DNA from: Puccinellia tenuiflora
Lineage: Eukaryota > Streptophyta > Magnoliopsida > Poales > Poaceae
Reading direction: 5' to 3'
Assembly (NCBI GenBank): GCA_012064385.1
Contig: QRDG01000419.1
Location: forward strand, 682,001 to 746,000
Length of the DNA stretch: 64,000 nucleotides
The notes under the pieces are model-generated. The model saw only the letters and a list, made by a program, of their open reading frames with translations. It did no database searches and was not told the DNA's origin. The first letter of the stretch is position 1. Every line of letters starts with the position of its first letter. Shown piece after piece: positions 45,145 to 57,629 of the stretch. A program made the translations under genes and the position numbers.

Positions 45145-48100
45145 TCATTCCATGGAACACATCCAGGATTATCTCCACACACAAGTTCATCAAATTTTTA
45201 CTTAATAAATTGGAATGATGAGATCTCTTATTGACTTCCTTGCTCCGATACTCAAAATTGTCCGTAACCGGGGACACGGCTAAGTACTTAGTTTGACACT
45301 CTCGAGAGGTTGTGCACTTTCACCACAAGACTCAATCAACCCATTCTGACCTTGACCCTTCTTGAAGTGAAAAGGAAAGGAGAAGATTGAGACGGGATCT
45401 TTCAGAGGAGCTTTCCCATACCGATGGCCGAACAATACCACCTACATCCACTACATCTGCTTGTTCGACCGGTCAGGTCTACTCAACGTACTCGGTAAGT
45501 AATCTTCACTTGGAGCAACTTCGATCTCTTTGTTCCTGGGTGGCTTTCCGCAAGTGTGATTCATCCTCCTAAGTCAGGGGACCACGTATGATCCTTCCTC
45601 CAAAGTAGGGAATCACCCTCTTCTACAATTCATCCTCCCATTATGGGGAATTGCTTTATTCCAACCACCCACCCAGGTAGTTTATTAACTTAGTAGAATT
45701 TTTATTAACATTTCATACAAAACACATAGCATAGCATTTTCCTATTCTACTAAGTTATCAAATAGGTACTAGACACTTAGGAATATTTGGAGTACTACTA
45801 AACAGGTCTAGCATAGCATAGTAATATAACCTAACATGCAATTCTACTTAGAAAAAGTAAACTACAATGCATATAAAAAATACTTAGGAATTTTATGTGT
45901 GAGCATCACTTGCCTTGGCAGGAGTTGCAGGTGCAACAATCGCAAACGTTCTCCGGACTCTCCGAATAATCTAAACAATTCACACAAGGCAAGAAATAAA
46001 TATACAGCAATATGGTCAAACAAAATACTTGATATGCATGAAATGCATTTTTAAACCACAATTATTAATTCCCTATACTTTCTGTTTTTGAAAACATGCA
46101 TGATGTCATAAGACGCAAAAATGCACTTTTAGAATTAGATAACTATTTTTAAATTCCCAAAAAGGACATACACAACAATTAATTAAAACAATGCTACAAA
46201 ATATTTTTATAAAAATAGGGAAAGGCTCTACTGTACAGAGGGCTTTTAAACAAATCTAACACAATTGGATTCACTCAAAAATCTATTTTAAACTAAAGTT
46301 ATGTCAAAATTACTTAAACTTCACATTTGAAAATTTAATAATTATAAGTCTGACAAAACAGAAAAATAAATGCCAGAAAGATTCTACTGGTTCTAAGGAT
46401 TTCAAATATATAAAAATATTTGAATTTGACCAAGTAGATAAAAAGATATGATAATTCTAAGATGCAGGGGCTTTTCTGCAAAACAGACAGATTAAAGCTA
46501 ATTCGGGAAAATCCAGAAAATCCTTGTCCACGTGGCGATCTCCGATTAGCTGGATCTGCTGACTGGGCGCTGACTGGCTGCCGACGATGCTGACTGTGCG
46601 TGCCACGTAGGCGTACCGATTCGAAATTAAAGGATCTAATCGTGGCCGTGCAAATGAGATCCAACGGCCTCAGAAAATTCAATAATTATAAGTTTGACAA
46701 AACAGAAAACTAAAATGCCAGAAAGATTCTACTGGTTCTAAGGATTTCAAATATATAAAAATATTTGAATTTGGCCAAGTAGATAAAAAGATATGATAAT
46801 TCTAAGATGCAGGGGCTTTTCTGCAAAACAGACAGATTAAAGCTAATTCGGGAAAATCCAGAAAATCCTTGTCCACGTGGCGATCTCCGATTAGCTGGAT
46901 CTGCTGACTGGGCGCTGACTGGCTGCCGACGATGCTGACTGTGCGTGCCACGTAGGCGTACCGATTCGAAATTAAAGGATCTAATCGTGGCCGTGCAAAT
47001 GAGATCCAACGGCCTCAGATCTAGGGTTTTACCTACACGGCGGAGGGCTGCCGGAGACGGTCAGGACGCGATGGCGACGGCTTGGACGTCGACGACGAAG
47101 GCGCTCTGGTGGTTCCCGTGCTCGGGGAAGTGGATGACGGCGTGCGCGGCGACGAGATGAAGCCGATGGCGAGGAGACGTGGTCGATCTTGTCTTGTGGA
47201 GGCGGTAAGAAGCGGCCGGAGCGGAGGCGGACGTCGGTGAGCCTCGGTCGAGGATGTGCGCGTCGATTCATTGCGGGAGAAAAACAACGAGGGTGTCATA
47301 CGGGTGCGCCACGGTGAGGGAGAGGACTTGAGGCCAGAAGGAGGCGGCGGGAACCCTTGTTGTCGCCGGAAATGGAGAAAACCCGGCGGCGGCCGAGCGG
47401 ACTCCGGCGAAGAAATTCTCCAGCCTGGGGGCGTCTTAGGGGCTAGGGTTTGGGGCAAACGACGACGGGGGAGGAGGGGGTTTTATAGGTGCACGTGGGG
47501 AGTCAATCGCGGCCTTAAACGCTCGATTTGATGAGGGTCAAACACCGGCCGGAGGTTGCCATCGCGGGCGCGTGATTTGGGCGCGGGGAGGACGACGCTG
47601 ACCTGGATGTCGGTGCTGATAGGTGGGTCCCACCTGTCAGTGACCGGGACGAGGCGAACCGGTACCGGGCCGGTGCTGGGCTGCTTGCACACGCGGAACT
47701 GCAGGGACGGTGCTGGGCTGCGGCTGGGCTGACTGGGCTAGCTCGGACTGGCTCGGCCAGGGTGGCCCCTCTTTTTTTTTGACAGAACTCATTTCAATTT
47801 TGTTTTTTTTCAAAAACAGATTCAATACTAGCTTAAAACTTTTCCAAAAATTTGGCAAAAATACTTTTTGGAAAGCTTATTTAAAATAGCACATTTTCAC
47901 ACTAACTTTGACCATCAAATAAAATCATATAAACAAAATATTATATAGAGCCTAATAGGCCCCTTTTATTTCATTTTCTCAAATAGGGTTTTAAAATGGA
48001 ATTGAAATTCCAACTTTGGAAATTTTAAATGCAAACATGGCAAGAAGATGATGAATGCATGCATGTTTTGAATTTTCAAAACAAAATATATATAATTTTA

Positions 48101-48160
48101 CAAAAGTTTTTTTTGATTTTTTTCAGAATTTTCAAAATTTAAAAATCTTGGGATGTTACA
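45145..48160 (-). repeat. 3' LTR of A2 with internal duplication
   Basis: It begins at LTR offset ~511 (compare 7668) and runs to gggatgttaca. A 344-bp tandem duplication, 46330-46673 and 46674-47018, is absent from other copies. CTCTCGAGAG is at 45299-45308 and the - strand TATA at 47480-47487. A stretch present in A1 near 8020-8050 is missing near 45493. Confidence 0.85.
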
Positions 48161-48178
48161 TACTACCACACTTAAAAG

Positions 48179-48198
48179 GAATCTCTTCCCCGAGATTC
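48179..48198 (-). other. PPT-side hairpin of A2 (one mismatch)
   Basis: gaatctct-tccc-cgagattc: one stem pair is lost relative to A1 and D. Confidence 0.5.
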
Positions 48199-48298
48199 GA
48201 AGAGGCTAGAAAGAATGGGTTTGACAATTCTGCGTTTTGACAACTGGGTGGGCTACCACCCTTAAAAAAAAATTGTTGGTAGTCTAGAATGTCAAACT

Positions 48299-49392
48299 TC
48301 AAACTAGATGCTTGAATAAAAAGTACCAATTTACCATACCAGGTTCATTGTATTATCTTTCCACATGGACATGGTTCACATATCCCTTGTCGAAAGGATT
48401 TGGCTTAGCAGCTTCCTCAGTCTTCTTTTCGGGACAGTCGCTGGAATAGTGTCCCATCTGCTTGCACTTATAGCACTTTATGTGACTAAGGTCCTTCTTG
48501 CCTGCTGGGTGATTGTGATTCTCACCATTGTGACTATTGTTCTTGTATTCACCATTTCCACCATTGCTTCCATTATCATGATTATGGCCATTGTGATTGT
48601 GGCCATTCCCATACTTGTGGTTGTGGTGCCCTCCATTATTCTCATGAAAATGTGGTTTTTCTGAACAACTTCTGAGTTGTACTTGCTGCCACTATGCTTC
48701 CTCTTCCTATTCTCTGCCTTCTTGATGTTATCCTCCAGTGTGATTGCTTGATCTAGGAGGGCCTGATAGTTTGGGGCGTATGCGACTGTCAAAGGAATTT
48801 TCAGTTCGTCGCACAGTCCCTTGAGGAATTTTTCCTTCCTCTTGCCATCAGTATCAATGTCTTCAGGAGCATAACGGGACAAAGCATAGAAGTCATCCAT
48901 GTACTCCTTAAGTGTCCTGTTTCCCTGTCTCAGGCTTCGGAACTCCTCCTTCTTCAAGTTCATAATGCCTGGAGAGATATGGGCATTACGAAAGCCTTCC
49001 TTGAATGCTTCCCATGTTAAACCTTCCAGAGGATGGGTGACTTGATAAGTTTCCCACCATTGAGCTGCTGGTCCCTCCAGCAGATGGGCGGTAAACCTCA
49101 CTTTCTCGTTCTCAGTGCATTCACATGTCACTAGGTCCTTGTTTATTGAACGCAGCCAATCATCCGCCACAATTGGCTCGGTTGCAGACGAGAACTTGCT
49201 AGGTCTGAGCCTCGGAAATCTTTCGAGCCTGTCCACTTGAGGAGGAGGTGGTGGCGGTGGTGGTGGTGGTGCTTTCTGATTGGCCATGAATTGGGCCATC
49301 ATAGTCAGCAGCTGAGTCTGCGCTGCAATCATCTATTGAAGCATTGCATCGGTGTTGTTGTTGCGGTTCTCAGGATCACGTCGAGGAGGCAT
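48299..49392 (-). pseudogene. gag of A2 (broken)
   Basis: Same organisation as the gag of A1, with the start at 49392 and end at 48299. The central Retrotrans_gag-like domain (ERFPRLRPSKFSSATEP to KFLKGLCDELKIPLTV) is intact. The polyproline run is shorter than in A1. The CCHC zinc knuckle near 48440-48480 is complete here (C-x2-C-x4-H-x4-C). Breaks: an in-frame TAG near 49333 before the Met/Gln-rich helix, and a 1-base deletion near 48661 that shifts the His/Asn-rich linker. The breaks differ from those of A1, so both copies decayed independently. Confidence 0.8.
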
Positions 49393-49587
49393 CTGTGGGT
49401 TTTAGCATAGATGAGCAAAAGATAGACAGATCTAGGAGAATTACTTTTACTCATACAAGCAATTAACCCAACAACAACAATCCAACAAGAGTTTTGGAAA
49501 AAAAACACACCAAGGTTCTGAAAAACAAAAAAAAACGACATACTGCCATACCACAATTTGGTAGGTCAATACTCCATCAGAAACTCA

Positions 49588-50016
49588 TTATTCTAGTGAA
49601 ATAGTGGTGTGGTCTATCTCCTTCCTGAGGGCATCGAGTTCTTCCCCCATTTTCTTGAGTTCGTCAAGGTGCTTCTGGGTGTTGTGAAGTCTAAAACGAA
49701 GTCTTGCTCCAAGGTACTCGATGGCCTCCCATGCTGCACTTCTTGCTGAATCAAAGAAGGATGTGTGAAGTATTGGGTTGGTGAACATGCAGCATCCTTC
49801 GGTCTTGTGGTCATCGTCTTTGTTCTTGTACAAATGGAGTTGCACCCACCAGTATTCTTGACCTTCACCCATTAAAGGAAATCCTTTGTATATCGCTTCT
49901 CCTTCAAATCCCAAGCTGTTCATGTTATCCTTGAGTGCTCTTGGGAACTCAGTCTCACATTGCAGAGTCATGGTCATCACTGGTCCTTTCTTGATGGCTT
50001 CCATGAGGGTGGTCAT
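49588..50016 (-). CDS. Leader ORF of A2 (unknown function)
   Basis: 142 codons, intact. It differs from the A1 copy at only a few residues (for example Asn for Lys near residue 33, Met for Val near 123). That both copies stay open while both gag genes are broken is notable. Confidence 0.6.
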   Translation of the reverse strand: MTTLMEAIKKGPVMTMTLQCETEFPRALKDNMNSLGFEGEAIYKGFPLMGEGQEYWWVQLHLYKNKDDDHKTEGCCMFTNPILHTSFFDSARSAAWEAIEYLGARLRFRLHNTQKHLDELKKMGEELDALRKEIDHTTISLE

Positions 50017-50169
50017 CTAAAACAACAGAAAATACTTAGAAAGCAATTTTGACAAGATGGTTACAAGGATGATGCTAGAAAAGTTTTTGGACGAAGAAAA
50101 AATAATTTTTTAGTCCTAGGGGCTTTCTTATTTCTAACCAAACTTAGGGTTTCGAACCTATAGGCAACA

Positions 50170-50185
50170 CAATGCTCTGATACCA
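50170..50185 (-). other. Primer-binding site of A2
   Basis: TGGTATCAGAGCATTG on the - strand, two bases from the LTR terminus at 50188. Confidence 0.8.
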
Positions 50186-50187
50186 TT

Positions 50188-52595
50188 TGTAGCGGACCTG
50201 CACTTAAAATTAGGCAAGATCCATGTGTATTGTGCAAATCCCTGGATCGAATCGTTTGCACACACAGTTTACGATGAATACCATACCATTGTATCAATTT
50301 ATTACACGAATGATCCAGACTTAAAAATAATCCATTACAATTTGCATAGCTCAAGGCTAGCATTTTACAAAGATCAGCACAGCGGAAATAAAATTAGCAA
50401 TGAGCCTCCATCATCTTCATGTGCCACAGGCGAACATGTTGGTTGCAGACTCGAAACCCTTAATCGAAACCTCACTCAGCGTCGGACCAACCTGCAACAG
50501 TAAAAGTGTTGCAGCCAAAAAATTGGTCAGAACCATTTGTATGGATCTGGCAAGTGATACTTGTGGACTCATAAGGCAAAAACTTCTATTAAATATGCAT
50601 ATATGGCTGGTGTAGTTCAAGGCTATTTTTGCGTAAAGCCAATTTTTTCCCTATCTTTTCAAACACTTTTCTTTTCAAAAAGTTATGAGATCATTCCATG
50701 GAACACATCCAGGAATATCTCCACACACAAGTTCATCAAATTTTTACTTAAGAAATTGGAATGATGAGATCTCTTGTTGACGTCCTTGCTCCGATACTCA
50801 AAATTGTCCGTAACCGGGGACACGGCTAAGTACTTAGTTTGACACTCTCGAGAGGTTGTGCACTTTCACCACAAGACTCAATCAACCCATTCTGACCTTG
50901 ACCCTTCTTGAAGTGAAAAGGAAAGGAGAAGATTGAGACGGGATCTTTCAGAGGAGCTTTCCCATACCGATGGCCGAACAATACCACCTACATCCACTAC
51001 ATCTGCTTGTTCGACCGGTCAGGTCTACTCAACGTACTCAATCCAGACAGAGCCCATATGACTTGCGGCTGCACGGTAAGTAATCTTCACTTGGAGCAAC
51101 TTCGATCTCTTTGTTCCTGGGTGGCTTTCCGCAAGTGTGATTCATCCTCCTAAGTCAGGGGACCACGTATGATCCTTCCTCCCAAAGTAGGGAATCACCC
51201 TCTTCTACAATTCATCCTCCCATTATGGGGAATTGCTTTATTCCAACCACCCACCCAGGTAGTTTATTAACTTAGTAGAATTTTTATTAACATTTCATAC
51301 AAAACACATAGCATAGCATTTTCCTATTCTACTAAGTTATCAAATAGGTACTAGACACTTAGGAATATTTGGAGTACTACTAAACAGGTCTAGCATAGCA
51401 TAGTAATATAACCTAACATGCAATTCTACTTAGAAAAAGTAAACTACAATGCATATCAAAAATACTTAGGAATTTTATGTGTGAGCATCACTTGCCTTGG
51501 CAGGAGTTGCAGGTGCAACAATCGCAAACGTTCTCCGGACTCTCCGAATAATCTAAACAATTCACACAAGGCAAGAAATAAATATACAAGCAATATGATC
51601 AAACAAAATACTTGATATGCATGAAATGCATTTTTAAACCACAATTATTAATTCCCTATACTTTCTGTTTTTGAAAACATGCATGATGTCATAAGACGCA
51701 AAAATGCACTTTTAGAATTAGATAACTTTTAAATTCCCAAAAAGGGCATACACAACAATTAATTAAACAATGCTACAAAATATTTTTATAAAAATAGGGA
51801 AAGGCTCTACTGTACAGAGGGCTTTTAAACAAATCTAACACAATTGGATTCACTCAAAAATCTATTTTTAAACTAAAGTTATGTCAAAATTACTTAAACT
51901 TCACATTTGAAAATTCAATAATTATAAGTTTGACAAAACAGAAAACTAAATGCCAGAAAGATTCTACTGGTTCTAAGGATTTCAAATATATAAAAATATT
52001 TGAATTTGGCCAAGTAGATAAAAAGATATGATAATTCTAAGATGCAGGGGCTTTTCTGCAAAACAGACAGATTAAAGCTAATTCGGGAAAATCCAGAAAA
52101 TCCTTGTCCACGTGGCGATCTCCGATTAGCTGGATCTGCTGACTGGGCGCTGACTGGCTGCCGACGATGCTGACTGTGCGTGCCACGTAGGCGTACCGAT
52201 TCGAAATTAAAGGATCTAATCGTGGCCGTGCAAATGAGATCCAACGGCCTCAGATCTAGGGTTTTACCTACACGGCGGAGGGCTGCCGGAGACGGTCAGG
52301 ACGCGGCGGCGACGGCTCGGACGTCGATGACGAAGGCGCTCCGGTGGTTCCCGTGCTCGGGGAAGTGGATGACGCCATGCGCGGCGACGAGTTGAAGCCG
52401 ATGGCGAGATGACGTGGTCGATCTCGTCCTGTGGAGGCGGTAAGAAGCAGCCGGAGCGGAGGCGGACGTCGGTGAGCCCCGGTCGAGGATGTGCGCATCG
52501 ATTCACTGCGGGAGAAAAACAACGAGGGTGTCATACGGGTGCGCCACGGTGAGGGAGAGGACTTGAGGCCAGAAGGAGGCGGCGGGAACCCTTGT
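50188..52595 (-). repeat. 5' LTR of A2 (truncated at gap)
   Basis: 2,408 of about 3,190 bp. It stops at an N. The single-copy form of the segment duplicated in the left LTR is present here. No gene lies within it. Confidence 0.85.
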
Positions 52596-52596
52596 N
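52596..52596. other. Ambiguous base N, probable assembly join
   Basis: One n. The A2 LTR stops abruptly on its left, and a different, diverged LTR starts mid-sequence on its right. Confidence 0.8.
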
Positions 52597-55484
52597 AGCT
52601 AGCTTAAAATAAATATAGTTCCACAAGTATTATTCAGAGTTCAAGCAGCATAAATAAAGTAGCACTGAGCTCCATCATCTCCATGTGCCACTGGCGAACA
52701 TGTTGGTTGTAAGCTCGAAAGAATTCAAACGTCCTCACTCCTCATCTGAACAACCTGCAACATTAACATTGCAGCCCAGAGAATTTGGGTCAATACCTTG
52801 TGACAGGCTGGCAAGTGTCATACTATGGTGGATATTAAATGGCAAAGACTATTCTACATGCTTATTTGGCTTGTGGAGTTCAAGGCTCTTGCGCAAAGCA
52901 AATTTTATCCTACACTTGTAAAACATTTCTTTTAAAACCAACTATTATTGAGATAAACATGGCATGAAAACCAATATCTCTTCTACCCTTGTTCACCCAT
53001 CAAATTTTATTATGAAATTGGAATGAATGAGATTCTTCTGTCGACCACCTTGCTTAGTTACTCAAATTGTCCATAACCGGGGACACGGCTAAGATCTTAG
53101 TTTTATTTTACTCTCGAGAGTTTGTGGCACTTTCCCCACTAGACTCGATCAACCCATTCCATCCTTAACCCTCATTTAGTGAAAAGGAAAGGAGAAGACC
53201 AAGACGAGACCATTCAGAAGCATTTTCCCAACCCAACGGCTTGACCCGTTCCACCTACAACCCCTACATCAGCTTGTCAAGCCGGGTCGAGTCCACACAA
53301 CATACTTAGTCAAGACAGAGCCCATATGACTAGTGGCTGCACTGGAAGTAAGCTAGACATGGAGTGACATGAAATCTCTAATACCCTGGGTGGCGAGCAC
53401 AAGTGCACGTACTCAGGTACCCGCAGAACTGGGCCTGAGCAGCCACTCAACTTTGACCCACCAATACAACTCCAAAATCCACCCAGGCGATTCATTAATT
53501 TAGTAGATTTTCCTTAACTCATATACAACAAACAAATCATTTTTGCAGCAAGCCAATCTACTAAATTAATATAGGTCACTAGTCATCTAAACATGTGGCT
53601 AACCTAACAGGTTTGCATAGCATATAACTTTATTAAAAACAGCCTATCATGCATGCTACTGGAAAAATAGTCTAAGGTGCAATATAAAAAACATAGTAAT
53701 AGGTCATTCATGAATTGTGTATGCACTTGCCTTGATAGTTGTTCAGGTTGCAACACTCACAGCACTCCTGGCACTCTTCACAATCTAAACAACAAGTTGC
53801 AACAATTCAATACACAAGCAATAAAGCAATACAACAAAATATGTATGCATGATGATTTACTAACAACACAAGTCAAGATTAAACAACAAATAAAGTTATT
53901 ACTTTCTATTATATACTATATGCATGATGCTCATGATTCATAATTTTAGTGGCTTTAATAATTTAAAAACAATTACTATAGTCAAAATGCCACTATTTGA
54001 GTTTTTACAAAACATTATCAATGCATGATGCACAAGTGCAAACTAAAATATCTACTGGACAGAGGACACTAAAAGACACACTTTTGCAGAAGAAAACAAT
54101 TTAAAATAATTTATAGATTTAAAGTTATGCCAAAATTACTCAAATCCCTCATTTGAAATTTGAATAATTTTAAAGTTGGCAAAACAGAAAACTAATGGTT
54201 CTAAAATATTCTACAGGTTATAAGGTTTTCAAAAATATAAAGTTCATTAAATTTGGCCGAGCCATTAAAAGATATGATGGTTTTAAGGTTCAGGGGTTTT
54301 TCTGCAAAACTGCCAAATTAAATCAATTCGGCCGAAAATACAGAAAATGGGGGCTGACGTGGCGCTGACTGGGCAGCTGACTCGGCGCTGATGCGGCGTG
54401 CTCTGATTGGCCCGTACCGATTCGGGTTAAGGGTTAAAAGGGAGCCGTTGGATCTAGATCCAACGGTCCAGATCTAAAGCATGCGCGGCCGGCCGGAGCT
54501 AGGGTTCCGGCGGACGGCGGCGGACGGCGGCGACGCGTCGGCATCGGCGTTCCCGGAGTTCTAGAGCGTTCCAGGACGCACGGCTCTCACCTGGACGATC
54601 AGCGCGGCGAGACGGACACGATGGCGAAGTGGTGGTCGACGGCGAGCTCTCCTCCGCCGGCGATTGCTCGTCGGAGTTGCGGGTGGCGGCGGCTCCATTC
54701 GGTGCAGGACGAAGACGTCGATCTGGTGAGCAAGAAATTGATCCGCGATGTCCAGGAGATGCGCAACGAAGAAATAAAGCGGATAGGAGGGAGAGAGGGA
54801 GCCGGCGACGTCGTGCGGTTGGCCGGAGCTAGCCACTTACCGGCGGCGGGCGGCGGAGCGGCTCGAGCTTTTGCGCGGCAGCCTGGCGGCGTTAGCTAGG
54901 GTTTTTGGGGCGAGGATGATGCGGAGGGGGTGGGGTTTAAGTAGGGAGGCTCGGGGCGACGGATTTGGTCGAGTTCTGTTAGGATTCGATCGAATCCGTG
55001 GCGGATACGGCGTCGGGCGCGAGAGAGGAGAAGAAAAGGGGAGAGGAAGAGAAGGGCCAGTCGGGTGCGCTGCTGGGCTGGTCCTGGGCTGCTGCGCGCG
55101 CACGGGAGGGAGAGGAGTGGGCCGGCTCGGGTGGCTGCGGCCTGTTTCCCCTTCTTTTTTTTTTTAACAAAGCTTTTCCTTTTTTATTTCTCTGTTTTCA
55201 AAACTGCAAATAAAAGCAGTCCAAAACTTTTTATAAAAATTTGTAAAAATACTTTTCAGAGAGCTTGACACATTTATAAAATTGTGACACTGATTTTGCC
55301 AGCAATTAAAATAAAGGAAAACATAATATTGGCTAGGGTTGCTTAGCCCCCTTTTTATGCCATTTTGGAGAAATAGAACCAATTTGAAATAAACCACTAA
55401 ATTAAATGCAATAAATGCAACAGACAAATGCATATGATGACATGAATGCATGCTTATGCAATTTTTGAAAATTGGGATGTTACA
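52597..55484 (-). repeat. LTR F1, diverged relative of the A LTR
   Basis: It shares ordered blocks with A: the cgaacatgttggtt block near 52694, CTCTCGAGAG at 53111-53120 and the cgtaccgattcg block near 54414. It ends gggatgttaca at 55484. The next five bases (tcaag) may be its TSD. Its left end is lost at the N. GC-rich frames at 54560-55170 run on both strands and are not credible genes. Confidence 0.65.
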
Positions 55485-57164
55485 TCAAGCCACACATAAG
55501 CACACAACACAAATATAACAATACAACAAAATATGCTATGCATGAAATGCATTAAAAATCACAAGTTAAATACTAACTATTGTTTTCTGTTTTTTTGAAA
55601 CATGCATGAAGTCAAAATGCATTTGAAACAATTTTTAATATAATAACAACACAAAACAAATCCCAAAAAGGGCATAAACACTAATTTAAAACTACTATTA
55701 AACAAAATAATTACAGAAAATATGGGAGTGGTCTTACTGGACAGAGGACTTCAAAACTAAACTAACCCAATTGGATTCACTCAAAAAGCTATTTTTAAAC
55801 TAAAGTTATGCCAAATTTACTCAAATAACACATTTGAAATTTGAATAAATTTAAACATGTCAAAACAGAAAACTAAAACGCCAGAAAGATTCTACAGGTT
55901 CTAAGGATTTCAAATATATAAAAATATTTGAATTTGGCCAAACCAATAAAAAGTTATGATAAATCTAAGTTGCAGGGGCTTTTCTGCAAAACAGACAGAA
56001 ACTGCTAAATTCAGGAAAATACACAGAAATTTCCCTGCCACATGGCAGCTTCCTATTGGCTGGGTCTGCTGACTGTATGCTGACTGGGCTGCTGACTGTG
56101 CTGCCACGTCAGCGTACCGATTCAGTTTATAGAAATAAACAGCGGCCGTCGGATCTAAATCGAACGGCCCAGATCTAAAGGGCCAAAGGCGGGCGGCGCG
56201 GCCTCGCCGGAACCCTAGCCGAGGCGGCGGCGACGGCGCGGCATGTGCGTTTCGGCGTGCACAGAGGGCGAGGGAGGGGGCTTCCGGTACCTTTGCAGAG
56301 AGGAGGACGAGGCGGACGTGTTGGCGAGGTCGTCGGCGTTGAGGCGTCCTGGTTCCCGAGCAATCCTTCGCCGGAGTTGCTCCCGCGGGCGGCCGGGCGC
56401 GGTCGATGATGCCTGCGTCGAACTGAGGCACGGGACCGGGCAAAACGATGTCAAAACGAAGCGCAAAAGAAAATGAAGAACATAGGAGGTGGAGAGAGGG
56501 CGCGGGGACGCCGGGCTTCACCGGAATCGACGAATTCCGCCGGCGGCCGTGGCGGATAAGTGAGCTCGATTTGGGGCAGCCCGGTGGCGATTGGGAGGTG
56601 AGAGGAGGGGGCAAACGGAGAGGAGATGGTGGGGGTTAAGAGGCGCGCGAAGGTGCGGCAGTTCGCACTCGCGGGAGTGCGCAATCAAGCGAGGGAGTCG
56701 ACGGGGCGACGGGCGAGATCCCGTGGTCGTAGGCGATGGTGCTGACATGCGGGACCTGCATGTCAGTGGGAGGGGAGGGAAGGAGGCGCGGGCTGGTTGG
56801 TTTGCTGGGCCGGCCCAGTTGGGCTGGCTCGGCTGGACCTTCTCTTTTTTTTTTGTAAACAAAACCTTTTTCAATTTCTGTTTTTCAAAACAACAACAAA
56901 ACCACCCCAAAACATTTCAGAAAAATTTGATAAAATACTTTTTGAAAAGCTTGTTAAATATAGAACACTTTGGCACTTAGCTTGCCAACAAAATAAAATA
57001 AAAAAATTGATTTTTTCCATCAAAGGTTATTTAACCCTATTAGGTCAAAATAATTGTTTTACACCAAAAATTGAGTTTAAAACTCAAATCAAATAATTTG
57101 AAATGCAATGCAGCAAGATGATGATGCATGAATTCATGTTTTTTTGAAATTTTGGGATGTTACA
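55485..57164 (-). repeat. LTR F2, partial relative of the A LTR
   Basis: It starts inside the LTR (equivalent to A1 position ~3260) and ends gggatgttaca at 57164. F1 was probably inserted into it, since F1 ends exactly where F2 resumes. It contains the typical GC-rich promoter part at 56160-56840. No gene is called. Confidence 0.6.
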
Positions 57165-57200
57165 GTGTTGTCATTAAATCACCAAAACTAAGAGATGTTC

Positions 57201-57223
57201 TTTCAATCTCCCCCTTTTGGTGA
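57201..57223 (-). other. PPT-like tract of G
   Basis: The - strand has caccaaaagggggagattg, a purine run typical of the 3' end of internal domains. The ~400 bp between it and the ORF end is non-coding. Confidence 0.4.
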
Positions 57224-57629
57224 TTGATGATAACACACACACAAGTATAAATGGGGCTCCCCCTCGACAAGAGATAAGAGCAATATAACACAATAAGAGA
57301 TATACCATGAAGTAGATCACAAGGGTTTGCATGTCTTACACCACACATCACATAGTTCAACTTACGAAAAAGAAAGATACATAGGCACAAGCTTAGAAGA
57401 GGCAAATAAGGCGAAAAGAAGCTCGTGCCCAACCCATGCAAATACCCGAAAGCCTAAGAACTACTTCTCCCCCTTTGGCATCAAGATACCAAAAAGGGAA
57501 AAGAGCGATGCTAAACACGTCCCACAAAGATCACTCCGATGCCGCGGCCTCGGACACCTCCTCCTCCTCCTCACTGTCTTCATCCTCATCCTCAGGCACG
57601 TCAATAGTCCAGTCCACAAACCTGCTGTT

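Larger units (their letters stand above)
45145..52595 (-). mobile_element. Gag-only LTR retrotransposon A2
   Basis: Second A-family copy: left (3') LTR 45145-48160 with its start missing, internal domain 48161-50187, right (5') LTR 50188-52595 cut by an assembly gap. Gene content equals A1: leader ORF and gag, no pol. Confidence 0.8.

Noticed and set aside
54560..55213. Overlapping frames in the GC-rich part of F1
   Set aside because: Same situation as other LTR promoter regions: both strands open, no recognisable domain.
57540..57600. CCT/TCC trinucleotide run
   Set aside because: A short imperfect microsatellite-like stretch downstream of the G ORF; nothing further supports a function.
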